NCBI RefSeq assembly: GCF_003312875.1
Contig: NZ_CP015163.1
Coordinates: 8,184,001-8,248,000, forward strand
Origin: Amycolatopsis albispora
GTDB lineage: Bacteria > Actinomycetota > Actinomycetes > Mycobacteriales > Pseudonocardiaceae
Direction of reading: 5' to 3'
DNA length: 64,000 bases
Numbering within the stretch: the first letter of the stretch is position 1; every line of letters begins with the position of its first letter. The notes beneath the pieces were generated by a model. That model did no database searches. It was not told where the DNA came from and saw only the letters and a program-made list of their open reading frames with translations. Shown here one piece after another: positions 1 to 8,951 of this stretch. The position numbers were made by a program, and so were the translations under genes.

Positions 1-1011
1 TGTGCGGCAGCCCGTACGGGATGGACCCGCTCTCGCTGGAAACCCTTGGCGCGGAAGACTTCCTGGGCACGCTGGTGGGCGACATGATGGCCCATCCCAA
101 AGTGGACGAGCACACCGGCGAGCTGTTCTGGTTCGACTACGGGCCGACGCCGCCGTACCTGCGCTACGGCGTGGTCGGCGCGGACGGGCGGGTGGCGCAC
201 ACCACCGAGGTCACGCTGCCGGGGCCGCGGCTGCCGCACGACATGGCGATCACCGCCAACCACGCGGTGCTGATGGACCTGCCGCTGCTGCAGGACGCCG
301 AAGCCGCCCGGCACGGCCGTCACAAGCTGGTTTTCGATCGCTCGCTGCCCGCGCGGTTCGGGGTGCTGCCGCGCTACGGCACCGGCGATCAGGTGCGCTG
401 GTTCGAGGCGTCGCCCTGCTACATCTACCACGTGGTCAACTCGTGGGAGGCGGGCGAGGAGATCGTGCTCGACGTCTGCCGGGTGAGCCGTCCGCAGCCG
501 CGCGCCGACGCGCGCACACCGCTGGCGAAGATGCTGTCCTACCTGCGGCTCGACGCGCAGCTGTACCGCTACCGGTTTAACCTGCGCACCGGCGCGGTCG
601 CCGAGTCGCCGATGGACGACGCGAACACCGAGTTCCCCAGCGTGGACGCGCGCAAGGTCGGCAGGCTCAGCCGCTACGCCTACCACGTGAGCATCTCGCC
701 GGAGTCCACGCTGCTGTTCGACGGCCTGGTCCGCTACGACAACGCGACCGGGATCAAGGCCGAGCACCGCTTCGGCCCCGGCCGCTGGGGCAGCGAGGCG
801 CCGTTCGCCCCGCGTGACGGCGCCACCGTGGAGGGCGACGGCTACCTGGTCACGTTCGTTGCAGGACGAACGCGAGGGACTGTCCGAATTGGACATCTTC
901 GACGCGGGTGATCTCGCCGCCGGTCCGGTGGCCAGAGTCCTGCTGCCGCAACGGGTTCCGCTGGGCTTCCACGCCACCTGGGTGCGCGCTGATCAACTGG
1001 GTTTCAACTGA
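1..1011 (+). pseudogene. Carotenoid oxygenase (RPE65/CCD family), 5' truncated by the window and frameshifted near its 3' end
   Basis: Fe(II) dioxygenase that would cleave carotenoid or stilbene double bonds. The reading frame enters from outside the window (CGSPYGMDP...). Three of the four iron-binding histidines are in this frame: AHPKVD (codon at 93), LPHDMA (237) and YHVVN (429). After YLVTFV at about 858 the frame goes off-family and stops at 911, while the +1 frame immediately continues the family C-terminus (DEREGLSELDIFDAGDLAAG, then GFHATW with the fourth histidine at 970) and stops at 1011. One extra T in the run at 859-860 explains this. If real, the product loses the fourth iron ligand and is inactive; otherwise it is a sequencing error. 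Confidence 0.85.
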
Positions 1012-1344
1012 GGGGAACCGGGATGGCGGACGCGGCGTCGATACTGGTGCACATCGCGCGGAAGCCGGTGTGCGACCGGTCGACGACGCGGCGTCCGCGA
1101 TCCGCGACGCTCTTACCCGGGGGGAGAGCGTAGTGGAGGGCGTCGCGCCGTTGCCGGCGGTGAGCGTTCCGTGAGCGGCCAACTGCACAACGAAACAGGT
1201 TGTTGATACTCGCCCAATCCGGCATGATCCACTCGACGATTACCGGGCGATCGTGATTGGACGGGCATCGGAAGATGATCACCGAATGTCTCGCTGAGCA
1301 GGCAAAACAACAACATTTGACACTCTGCCAAGCATGGTCATCCG
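1012..1344. other. Intergenic stretch without a recognisable gene
   Basis: These 333 bases separate the carotenoid oxygenase remnant from the TetR gene. Short open frames here give no family resemblance. A TTGACA hexamer at 1317-1322 is the only promoter-like word. It lies so close to the annotated TetR start at 1345 that, if used, translation would begin at the in-frame ATG at 1366. I see no hairpin or repeat. Confidence 0.5.
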
Positions 1345-2097
1345 ATGAGCATTAAGCTTCCTGGAATGGCTGGAGCCCCAGAGAGTCCCTCGCCGCTGCC
1401 GGGGCAGCAGCGGCCACGGTCCCGGTTCGCGGCCGGCCTGCCCGCGGTGACCGCGGAGCGGATCGTCGACGCGGCGCTGCGGCTGACCGTGGAGCGCGGT
1501 CTCGACAGCTGGACCCTGCGGCAGCTGGCTTCGGCGGTGGAGGCGTACCCGGCGGTGATCTACCACCACGTCGGTGACCGGGAGTCCGTGGTGCGCGCGG
1601 TGATCGAGCGGGTGGGGGCGGAGATCCCGCTGCCCGACGCCGGGCTGCACTGGCGTGACTTCTACTGGCAGTTGCTGGCCGACCTGCGCGTGGTGCTGCG
1701 CCGGTACCCGGGCGTGGCCAGGCGGTTCTCGCTGTACGGTCCGCTGATCCCGTCGATCAAGCCGCTGATCGATCGCGGGGTGCGGGTGCTGCAGCGCGAC
1801 GGTTTCGGTGAGGAGAGCGTCACCGCGTACAACCTGCTGCTCGGCACGGCGGCCGCGCTGGTGTCCAAGGAGGACGATCACTTCGCGCAGCCGCTGATCA
1901 AGCCGGACAGCCCCGAGGTCTACGCCGAGGCACGCGACACCGAGGACCAGCCGGGGCTGGCGGCGCTGGGGCGGAACGTCTACGAACGGGTGAAGGACCC
2001 GGAGCGGCTGGCCGCGCACTTCACCGAGTTCTACGAGTACTCGGTGCAAGTCGCCATCGACGGCTTGGAGCGGCGGCTGACCCGGATTCACCCGTAA
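1345..2097 (+). CDS. TetR/AcrR-family transcriptional regulator
   Basis: Probable dimeric DNA-binding repressor of 250 residues. The N-terminal helix-turn-helix is at about residues 37-80 (TAERIVDAALRL, LRQLASAVEAYPAVIYHHVG), followed by an all-helical ligand-binding domain; VAIDGLERRL closes the last helix. The first 30 residues are a proline-rich extension outside the family fold, so the in-frame ATG at 1366 is a plausible alternative start. No partner gene is obvious: the oxygenase upstream is broken and the gene downstream is convergent, separated by only 18 bp. Ligand and targets are unknown. Confidence 0.85.
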   Translation: MSIKLPGMAGAPESPSPLPGQQRPRSRFAAGLPAVTAERIVDAALRLTVERGLDSWTLRQLASAVEAYPAVIYHHVGDRESVVRAVIERVGAEIPLPDAGLHWRDFYWQLLADLRVVLRRYPGVARRFSLYGPLIPSIKPLIDRGVRVLQRDGFGEESVTAYNLLLGTAAALVSKEDDHFAQPLIKPDSPEVYAEARDTEDQPGLAALGRNVYERVKDPERLAAHFTEFYEYSVQVAIDGLERRLTRIHP

Positions 2098-2115
2098 CGG
2101 TGTGGTGGTAGAGGT

Positions 2116-2787
2116 TCAGCCGTTCGGCCCAGGGCGTTCGCGGGGCTCCTCGCGGCGGTCTTCGCGGGGGAAGTAGCCGTCGGGCGGGCCCGCGTGGTGG
2201 CGGCGGGGGCCGTCGCCGAACTCGCGGGCCATGCCGGGCCTGCCGTCGCGGGGGCCGTCGTGGTCGAAGGCCGCGATCAGCCCGGCCACGCCGCCGCCGA
2301 CCAGCACCCCGGCCAGGCCGACCGCGACCAGCCCGGTGGCCCGATGTCGGACGAAGCGCCGGAAGCGCCCGGGCGCCGGTTGCGGCGGGGGCCCATGGCC
2401 GGGCGGCGGTGCCTGGTGGGCTGCTGCCGGTGGGACTGCCGCGCCAGGTACGGCGGCGGCTTGCGGCGCCTCGGACTGGAACGCGGCGGTCTGGTCCGCA
2501 CCCGCCTGCGCGGCGCCCGGCTGCGAGGTGCCCGCGTGTGTGGCGCCTGCCTGCTCCGGGCCCGGCTGAGCTGCGCCTGCCTGCGCGGCGGCAGCTGGCT
2601 CCGTGGCGCCCGGCCGCGTCGTACCTGCCTGCGCGGCGGCACCCGCCTGTGCGGTGCCTGGCTGCGCGGGCTCCGCGGCGTCCGGTCGCGCCCCGCTTGC
2701 GTGCTCAGCACCGGCCTGCGCGCCAGGCTGCTCGACCGTGGGCTGCTCCCCGCCCGGCTCCGGTGGCTGGTTGTGTTTCTCGGTCAT
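2116..2787 (-). CDS. Low-complexity Ala/Gln/Pro-rich single-pass membrane protein
   Basis: Hypothetical protein of 223 residues. The ATG at 2785-2787 is chosen because it is preceded by an AGGGGAG ribosome binding site; the open frame upstream runs antisense through the LacI gene and is spurious. Residues about 15-145 are a degenerate repeat of Ala, Gly, Pro, Gln and Thr (units like AQAGAAQPG). A basic stretch (RFRRFVRHR) then precedes one membrane helix (LVAVGLAGVLVGGGVAGLIA), and the tail is rich in Asp, His, Pro and Arg. The layout suggests a cytoplasmic disordered N-terminus and an outer C-terminus. Nothing identifies a function. It is divergent from the LacI gene. Confidence 0.6.
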   Translation of the reverse strand: MTEKHNQPPEPGGEQPTVEQPGAQAGAEHASGARPDAAEPAQPGTAQAGAAAQAGTTRPGATEPAAAAQAGAAQPGPEQAGATHAGTSQPGAAQAGADQTAAFQSEAPQAAAVPGAAVPPAAAHQAPPPGHGPPPQPAPGRFRRFVRHRATGLVAVGLAGVLVGGGVAGLIAAFDHDGPRDGRPGMAREFGDGPRRHHAGPPDGYFPREDRREEPRERPGPNG

Positions 2788-2902
2788 CGTGGGCTCCCCT
2801 GGTGGACAGCGGGTCCTCCCGCTGCCGTCGAGCATGGACGCGGTTCCTGTGGCGGCCCTGATGTGAAGCTGTTCATCAGCTGTGTGCGGGTACTTGCATC
2901 CG

Positions 2903-2916
2903 CCTGTCCCATAATT
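2903..2916 (+). promoter_or_regulatory. Candidate operator, copy 1
   Basis: The 14-mer CCTGTCCCATAATT lies just upstream of the LacI-type gene. It matches CCTGTCTCATAATT at 3945-3958, upstream of the ABC operon, in 13 of 14 positions. Placement before both the regulator and its presumed target suggests a shared operator or promoter element. Confidence 0.45.
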
Positions 2917-2922
2917 GCGGTC

Positions 2923-3930
2923 ATGAAACGTCGGATCGCGGAAGTCGCGAAGCAGGTGGGGGTCAGCGAGGCCACGGTGAGCCGGGTCCTCAACGGCAGG
3001 CCGGGGGTCGCCGAGAGCACGAGGACCGCCGTGCTCACCGCGCTCGACGTGCTCGGGTACGAACGGCCGACCCAGCTGCGCGGCGAACGGGCCCGCCTGG
3101 TCGGCCTGGTCCTGCCCGAGCTGCAGAACCCGATCTTCCCGGCACTGGCCGAGGTGATGGGCAACGCGCTCGCCCAGCAGGGCTTCACCCCGGTCCTCTG
3201 CACGCGCACCGCGGGCGGCGTCTCCGAAGCGGACTACGTCGACCTCCTGCTCCAGCAGCAGGTCTCCGGCGTCGCCTTCGCGGGCGGGCAGTACGCCCAG
3301 GCCGACGCCGTGCACACCCACTACCACCGCCTCGTCGAGCGCGGCCTGCCCACCATCCTGCTCAACGCCGCCATCGGTGAGCTCGGCATGCCGTAGGTCT
3401 CCTGCGACGACGCGATGGCCGTCGAGCAGGCGATGGGTCACCTGCTCTCCCTCGGCCACGAGCGCATCGGCCTGCTGCTCGGCCCGGCCGACCACGTACC
3501 TTCACGCCGCAAGCTCGAGGCGTTCCGCAACTGCCTGCTCGCCGCCGAGCTGGACACCGAACCGGAGGCCGTCGCGCACGGCATGTTCTCGCTGGAGGGC
3601 GGGCACGCCGGCGCGGTCAGGCTGCTCGACCGCGGGGTCACCGCGATCCTGTGCGCGAGCGACCCGCTCGCGCTCGGCGCCATCCGGGCCGCGCGGCGGC
3701 ACGGGCTGGTGGTGCCGCGCGACATCTCGATCGTCGGCTACGACGACTCCGCCCTGATGCAGTGCGTGGACCCGCCGCTGACCACCATCCGCCAGCCGAT
3801 CGAGGCGATGGGCCGCGCGGTGGTGGAACTGCTGGTCAAGCAGATCAACGGGGGCGAGGTGCCCGCCGAAGAACTGCTGTTCGCCCCCGAGCTCGTCGTG
3901 CGCAGCTCGACCGGGAGGGTGCCGGGCTGA
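2923..3930 (+). pseudogene. LacI-family regulator of the adjacent sugar operon, interrupted by an in-frame amber codon
   Basis: The N-terminal LacI helix-turn-helix is intact (IAEVAKQVGVSEATVSRVLN, residues about 4-24), followed by the hinge and the first half of the periplasmic-binding-protein-like sensor. A TAG at 3394-3396 stops translation after residue 157 (GELGMP). The same frame continues with clean family sequence (VSCDDAMAVEQAMGHLLSLG ... DISIVGYDDSALMQ) to the TGA at 3928-3930, which would give 335 residues. One base change from a sense codon explains the stop. A truncated product would keep DNA binding but lack half the sensor and most of the dimer interface. Sequencing error, true pseudogene and readthrough cannot be separated here. 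Confidence 0.85.
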
Positions 3931-3944
3931 TCACTCGACGTAAG

Positions 3945-3958
3945 CCTGTCTCATAATT
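3945..3958 (+). promoter_or_regulatory. Candidate operator, copy 2
   Basis: CCTGTCTCATAATT lies 20 bp upstream of the -35 box of the sugar ABC operon and matches the element at 2903-2916 except for one C/T difference. It is a plausible binding site for the LacI-type protein encoded between the two copies. Confidence 0.45.
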
Positions 3959-3977
3959 CCAAATCTCTGTCAGCTTC

Positions 3978-4006
3978 TTGCACAACGGGGCCTCACACTT
4001 TAGAGT
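3978..4006 (+). promoter_or_regulatory. Sigma-70-like promoter of the sugar ABC operon
   Basis: TTGCAC at 3978-3983 and TAGAGT at 4001-4006 are separated by 17 bp. This is a housekeeping-type spacing, 38 bp ahead of the lipoprotein start codon. It is the clearest promoter in the window. Confidence 0.5.
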
Positions 4007-4043
4007 GACTGCCGTCACAAGAGCTGGCCGAGAAGAGGCGTCC

Positions 4044-5411
4044 ATGAAGAGTCCGCGCTCCCGCAGAGTCCTGGTTTCCCTTGCCGCGATCGGGCTGCTG
4101 GCCGCCGTGCCGGCCTGCTCGGGTGGATCGGGGGAGGAGCGCTCGGCCGACGGCAAGATCAAGGTCACGGTCAACGGCCAGCCACCGCAGACGCAGGCCT
4201 TCGAGCGGATGATCTTCGACCAGGACGTCGCCGAGTTCGAGGCCGCGCACCCCGACATCGACCTCGAACCGCACGAGGGCTTCATGGAGGTCGAGTCGTT
4301 CTCCGCGAAGCTGGCGGGCGGGCAGCTCGAGGACGTCTACTACGTCTACTTCACCGACCCGGCGCAGATCATCGCCCGCCGCCAGGCCGCCGACATCACC
4401 GAGGCGGTCAAGGAACTGCCGCATGTCGACAAGCTGCAGCCGCAGCTGCTGGACGTGTTCCGCGACGGCAGCGGCAAGCTCTACGGCCTGCCGACCGCCA
4501 ACTACTCGATGGGCCTGGTCTACAGCCGCCCGCTGTTCGCCAAGGCCGGGCTCGACCCGGACAACCCGCCGCGGACCTGGGCCGAGGTGCGCGCCGCCGC
4601 GGACAAGATCGCCGCGCTCGGCAACGGCGTGGTCGGGTACGCCGACTTCAGCAAGGGCAACCAGGGCGGCTGGCACCTGACCGCCTGGCTCAACTCGCTC
4701 GGCGGCCAGATCGCCCGCAAGGAGGGTGACGGCTGGAAGGCCGACTTCAACAACGACCTCGGCCGCACCGCGCTCGACCACCTCAAGCAGATGCGCTGGA
4801 CCGACGACTCGATGGGCAGCAAGCAGCTGCTCCAGGACGCCGACGTGCAGCGCATGATGGGCTCCGGCCAGCTCGGCATGTACCTGGCCGCGCCGGACAA
4901 CATCCCGACGCTGGTCAAGCAGTTCAACGGCAAGTACTCCGACTACGGACTGGCGCCGGTGCCCGAGGGCAAGGGCACGCTGATCGGCGGCGAGGGCTAC
5001 ATGGTCAATCCGAAGGCGTCGCCGGAGAAGATCAAGGCCGGGCTGACCTGGATCCAGTGGAAGTACCTCAACCCCGACCGGTTCGACTCGTTCACCAAGC
5101 GCTACGCCGACGCGAACCAGCCGGTTGGCCTGCCCGCGGTGCCGAACCCGGACATCTGGACCGGCGCCCTGCGTGATCAGCAGGAAGCGGTGAAGGCGAA
5201 GTACGCCAACGTGCCCGCCCAGAACTACGCCACCTACCTCAATGCCAGCACCACGATCAAGGGCCACCTCGAACCGCCGAGCGCGCAGCAGGTCTACGCC
5301 ACGCTCGACACGGTGATGCAGGCGGTGCTGACCGATCCGGCCGCCGATCCCGGGGCCCTGCTCAGCGCCGCGGAGGCGAAGGTCAACGCCACCCTTGCCC
5401 AGGTCAGGTGA
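4044..5411 (+). CDS. ABC transporter sugar-binding lipoprotein (solute-binding family 1)
   Basis: Extracytoplasmic receptor that would deliver an oligosaccharide to the two permeases encoded next. The 455-residue product starts with a lipoprotein signal peptide (MKSPRSRR, hydrophobic core, lipobox AVPAC). The ATG at 4044 is preferred over the upstream TTG at 3978 because it places the signal peptide at the N-terminus and the TTG lies inside the promoter. The body has typical family features, such as WLNSLGGQI and a GGEGYMVNP strand near the C-terminus. Its stop overlaps the GTG of the first permease. The GH13 glucosidase downstream suggests an alpha-glucoside substrate; the exact sugar is inferred, not shown. 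Confidence 0.9.
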   Translation: MKSPRSRRVLVSLAAIGLLAAVPACSGGSGEERSADGKIKVTVNGQPPQTQAFERMIFDQDVAEFEAAHPDIDLEPHEGFMEVESFSAKLAGGQLEDVYYVYFTDPAQIIARRQAADITEAVKELPHVDKLQPQLLDVFRDGSGKLYGLPTANYSMGLVYSRPLFAKAGLDPDNPPRTWAEVRAAADKIAALGNGVVGYADFSKGNQGGWHLTAWLNSLGGQIARKEGDGWKADFNNDLGRTALDHLKQMRWTDDSMGSKQLLQDADVQRMMGSGQLGMYLAAPDNIPTLVKQFNGKYSDYGLAPVPEGKGTLIGGEGYMVNPKASPEKIKAGLTWIQWKYLNPDRFDSFTKRYADANQPVGLPAVPNPDIWTGALRDQQEAVKAKYANVPAQNYATYLNASTTIKGHLEPPSAQQVYATLDTVMQAVLTDPAADPGALLSAAEAKVNATLAQVR

Positions 5412-6295
5412 GCGTCTCGGCCAGGCGGCGCCGCAGGCTCGCCGAGAACGTCACGGCCTACGGCCTGCTCAGCGCCGCCCTGGTCGTCTTCGCGTTGTTC
5501 TCGTGGTACCCGATCGTGCGCGGCGTGGTGCTCAGCTTCCAGCAGGTGAACTTCGTCTCCGACCCGGAGTGGGTCGGGTTCGACAACTTCGAGCTGCTCT
5601 TCGCCGATCCGCTGTTCGGCGTGGCGTGGCGCAACACCCTGCTGTTCACCGGGCTGGCGCTGGTCTTCGGCTTCGCCATCCCGTTCGTCACCGCGGTCCT
5701 GCTCAACGAGCTGCGGCACGCGCGGGCCTACTTCCGGCTGGTGGTGTACCTGCCGGTGATGCTGCCGCCGGTGGTCACCGCGCTGCTGTGGAAGTGGTTC
5801 TACGACCCGGGGCCCGGCCTGTTCAACGAGGGCCTGCGCGCGGCCGGGCTGCCCGACCTGGCCTGGCTCGACTCCAGCGACACCGCGATGCTCTCGCTGG
5901 TCCTGGTCTCGACCTGGGCGAACATGGGCAGCACCACGCTGATCTACCTGGCCGCGCTGCAGACCATTCCCGGTGACCTGTACGAGGCCGCCGAGCTGGA
6001 CGGCGCCGGGATCTGGCGGCGGCTGTGGCACGTCACCGTGCCGCAGACCCGGTTCGTGCTGCTGGTGCTGCTCCTGCTCCAGGTGGTGGCGACCATGCAG
6101 GTGTTCACCGAGCCGTTCGTGATGACCGGCGGCGGGCCCGACGACTCCACGGTCACCGTGCTCCTGCTGCTCTACCGGTACGCGTTCGTCTACAACGACT
6201 TCGGTTCGGCCAGCGCGCTGAGCCTGCTGCTGTTCGTCGCGCTCGGGGTGTTCTCGGCCGCGTACGTCCGGCTCACGAAGAGGAGTGCGGAATGA
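5408..6295 (+). CDS. ABC sugar transporter permease, MalF-like
   Basis: Membrane subunit of a carbohydrate importer, 295 residues with about six membrane helices. The cytoplasmic coupling loop motif is visible as YEAAELDGAGIWRRLWHVTV, the EAA box that docks on the ATPase. It starts with GTG overlapping the binding-protein stop by 4 bp and ends in ATGA with the next permease, so the operon is tightly coupled. No ATPase gene lies in this operon; a shared MsiK-type ATPase elsewhere would be expected, as is common for actinobacterial CUT1 systems. Confidence 0.92.
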   Translation: MSVSARRRRRLAENVTAYGLLSAALVVFALFSWYPIVRGVVLSFQQVNFVSDPEWVGFDNFELLFADPLFGVAWRNTLLFTGLALVFGFAIPFVTAVLLNELRHARAYFRLVVYLPVMLPPVVTALLWKWFYDPGPGLFNEGLRAAGLPDLAWLDSSDTAMLSLVLVSTWANMGSTTLIYLAALQTIPGDLYEAAELDGAGIWRRLWHVTVPQTRFVLLVLLLLQVVATMQVFTEPFVMTGGGPDDSTVTVLLLLYRYAFVYNDFGSASALSLLLFVALGVFSAAYVRLTKRSAE

Positions 6296-7179
6296 AGGGC
6301 GCACCCGGACCGCGCACGCTGGTCTCGCCTTCGCAGCTGCGCAGCACGCGCGGCCGGATCGTCTACTGGGTGGTCTTCTCGCTGGTGCTTCTCGCGTTCA
6401 CGCTGGCGTTCCTGTTCCCGCTGTACTGGGCGGTGACCGGGGCGATGAAGTCACCCGACGAACTGGCCCGCATCCCGCCGACGCTGGTGCCCGAGCAGTG
6501 GCAGCCGGAAACCTTCGCGCAGGCATGGAACGAACTGGACCTGGGTAAGTACTTCCTGAACACGATCGTGGTCGCGGGCGGGGCGTGGCTCCTGCAGCTC
6601 GCGGTGGCCGTGCCCGCCGCGTTCGCGTTGTCGAAACTGCGTCCCGTGCTGGGTGGGGCGGTGCTCGGGCTGATGCTGGCCACGCTGATGCTCCCGGCGT
6701 CGGCGCTGCTGGTGCCGACCTACCTGACCGTGTCCGACGTGCCGCTGCTCGGGGTCAACCTGCTCAGCACGCCGGCCGCGATCTGGCTGCCCGCGGCGGC
6801 CAGCGCGTTCAACATCTACCTGCTCAAGCGGTTCTTCGACCAGATCCCGGACGAGCTGATCGAGGCGGCCACCATCGACGGCGCCGGCCCGGTGCGCATC
6901 CTGCTCCGCATCGTGCTGCCGATCTCGCGCCCGGTGCTCGCGGTGGTGTCGATCTTTGCCGTGGTCGCCGCCTGGAAGGACTTCATCTGGCCGCTGCTGG
7001 TGCTGCAGGACCCCGGCACGCAGACGTTGTCCGTGCTGCTGCAGCGGGTCGCGCCGGACCTCCGGCTGGACCTGCTGGTCGCCGGGCTGGTGCTGGCCAG
7101 CCTGCCGATGGTGGGGCTGTTCCTGGTGTTCCAGAAGCAGATCCTCGCCGGACTGACCGCGGGCAGCCTCAAGGGCTGA
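6292..7179 (+). CDS. ABC sugar transporter permease, MalG-like
   Basis: Second membrane subunit of the importer, 295 residues and about six helices. The EAA loop is present (IEAATIDGAGPVRILLRIVL). The ATG at 6292 overlaps the preceding stop (ATGA); open frame upstream of it is only a shadow of the first permease. MalG-type C-terminus QILAGLTAGSLKG. It is followed after 65 bp by the glucosidase gene, probably in the same transcript. Confidence 0.92.
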   Translation: MKGAPGPRTLVSPSQLRSTRGRIVYWVVFSLVLLAFTLAFLFPLYWAVTGAMKSPDELARIPPTLVPEQWQPETFAQAWNELDLGKYFLNTIVVAGGAWLLQLAVAVPAAFALSKLRPVLGGAVLGLMLATLMLPASALLVPTYLTVSDVPLLGVNLLSTPAAIWLPAAASAFNIYLLKRFFDQIPDELIEAATIDGAGPVRILLRIVLPISRPVLAVVSIFAVVAAWKDFIWPLLVLQDPGTQTLSVLLQRVAPDLRLDLLVAGLVLASLPMVGLFLVFQKQILAGLTAGSLKG

Positions 7180-7244
7180 CCCGCACCGACACCGTGTTGT
7201 CTGCACGGGGGACGACCCCCGAACCACATCGGAAAGGTGCTGCA

Positions 7245-8864
7245 GTGAGCGAATCCCCCCGGAGTCCGCAGTGGTGGCGTCAGGCCGCGATCTACCAGGT
7301 CTACCTGCGGAGCTTCGCCGACGGTGACGGTGACGGCATCGGCGACCTCGCCGGGGTGCGGTCCCGGCTGAGCTATCTCGCCGACCTCGGCGTGGACGCC
7401 ATCTGGTTCACCCCGTGGTACCCGTCCCCGATGGACGACGGCGGGTACGACGTCGCCGACTTCCGCGACATCGAGCCGACCTTCGGCACGCTGGCCGACG
7501 CCGAGCAGGTGCTCGCCGAAGCCCGCGCGCTCGGGCTCAAGGTGATCATCGACATCGTGCCGAACCACTGCTCGGACACGCACCGGTGGTTCAGCGCCGC
7601 GCTCGAGGCCGGGCCGGGCTCGCCGGAACGCGAACGGTTCTGGTTTCGCGACGGCCGCGGTCCCGACGGCGCCGAACCGCCGAACAACTGGCGTTCGCGC
7701 TTCGGCGGTTCGGCGTGGACCCGGGTGGTCGAACCTGATGGTTCACCCGGTCAGTGGTACCTGCACCTGTACAGCTCGCGGCAGCCGGACCTGAACTGGG
7801 AGAGCCAGGAGGTGCGTGCCGAGTTCGAGGACATCCTGCGGTTCTGGTTCGACCGCGGGGTCGACGGTTTCCGCATCGACGTGGCCGACGGCCTGGTCAA
7901 GGACCCCGCGCTGCCGGACGTCGAACCCGGCGACGAGACCCCGTTCTCCGACCAGGAGGGCGTGCACGAGATCTACCGCGCCTGGCGGCGGATCGCGCGG
8001 AGCTACCCGGCCGAGCGGCTGCTGGTGGGGGAGATGTGGCTGCCGGACCTGCGGCGGTCGGCGCGCTACCTGCGGGAAGACGAGATGCACGCCGCGTTCA
8101 ACTTCGACTTCCTGGTCTGCCCGTGGGACGTGGCCCGCTTCCGCGAGGTGATCGACCGGACGCTGGAGTCACACGACGAGGTCGGCGCGCCGCCGTCCTG
8201 GGTGCTGTCCAATCACGACGTCACCCGTCCGGTGACCCGGTACGGCCGATCGGGCGACACCGGGTTCAGCTTCGCCGACCGCCTGCACGGCACCCCGGTG
8301 GACCGCGAACTCGGCACCCGGCGCGCGCGTGCGGCCGCGTTGCTGGCGATGGCCCTGCCCGGCGGGGTCTACCTGTACCAGGGCGAGGAACTGGGGTTGT
8401 GGGAGATCGAGGACATCCCCGGTGAGCTGCGGCAGGACCCGGTGTGGGAGCGCAGCGACCACGCCGACCCCGGCCGCGACGGCTGCCGCGTGCCGATGCC
8501 GTGGTCCGGGGCCGCGCCGCCGTTCGGGTTCAGCCCGGACAACGCGGAGAAAGAACCGTGGCTGCCGCAGCCGGCGGAATGGGCTTCGCACACGGCGTCC
8601 GCGCAGGCGGCGGATCCGGGCTCGGTGTTGTCGCTGTACCGGTCGGGGCTGCGGCTGCGGAAACAGGCACAGGGCGAGTTGCGGTGGCTGGACCAGCCGC
8701 CGGGCGTGCTCGCGTTCCGGCGTGGCACGTTCGCCTGCCTGCTCAACTTCTCGGCGGAGCCGGTCGCGCTGCCGGAGCACCGGGAGGTGCTGCTGACCAG
8801 CGCGCCGCTCGCGGACGGGCAGCTGCCCACGGACACCGCCGCCTGGCTGCGCCTGCCCGCCTGA
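7245..8864 (+). CDS. GH13 alpha-glucosidase (alpha-amylase family)
   Basis: Cytoplasmic retaining glycosidase of 539 residues that would release glucose from imported alpha-glucosides. All GH13 signatures are visible: region I DIVPNH (residues 103-108), nucleophile D212 in FRIDVADG, acid/base E263 in VGEMW, and D325 in SNHD. An N-terminal GDGIGDLAGV loop of the oligo-1,6-glucosidase/alpha-glucosidase type and no signal peptide support intracellular action. The GTG at 7245 follows GGAAAGG at a good distance. Trehalulose- or sucrose-hydrolysing members share these motifs, so the substrate is uncertain. Confidence 0.9.
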   Translation: MSESPRSPQWWRQAAIYQVYLRSFADGDGDGIGDLAGVRSRLSYLADLGVDAIWFTPWYPSPMDDGGYDVADFRDIEPTFGTLADAEQVLAEARALGLKVIIDIVPNHCSDTHRWFSAALEAGPGSPERERFWFRDGRGPDGAEPPNNWRSRFGGSAWTRVVEPDGSPGQWYLHLYSSRQPDLNWESQEVRAEFEDILRFWFDRGVDGFRIDVADGLVKDPALPDVEPGDETPFSDQEGVHEIYRAWRRIARSYPAERLLVGEMWLPDLRRSARYLREDEMHAAFNFDFLVCPWDVARFREVIDRTLESHDEVGAPPSWVLSNHDVTRPVTRYGRSGDTGFSFADRLHGTPVDRELGTRRARAAALLAMALPGGVYLYQGEELGLWEIEDIPGELRQDPVWERSDHADPGRDGCRVPMPWSGAAPPFGFSPDNAEKEPWLPQPAEWASHTASAQAADPGSVLSLYRSGLRLRKQAQGELRWLDQPPGVLAFRRGTFACLLNFSAEPVALPEHREVLLTSAPLADGQLPTDTAAWLRLPA

Positions 8865-8890
8865 ATTCACCCGGTCGAGGGGGTGCCAAC

Positions 8891-8943
8891 GTCACGAATG
8901 TGGCTTTCGAGACGTTATTCGTCCCGAAGGCCACATTCGTGAC
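8891..8943. terminator. Hairpin of the GAATGTGGCTTT family between convergent genes
   Basis: The 23-nt arms 8891-8913 and 8921-8943 (starting GTCACGAATGTGGCTTTCG) are complementary except at two positions, with a 7-nt loop. It fills the gap between the GH13 gene and the convergent VanW-domain gene, so it probably terminates both transcripts. The same arm sequence recurs four times at 44.1-44.5 kb. Confidence 0.7.
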
Positions 8944-8951
8944 ACCCGGGG

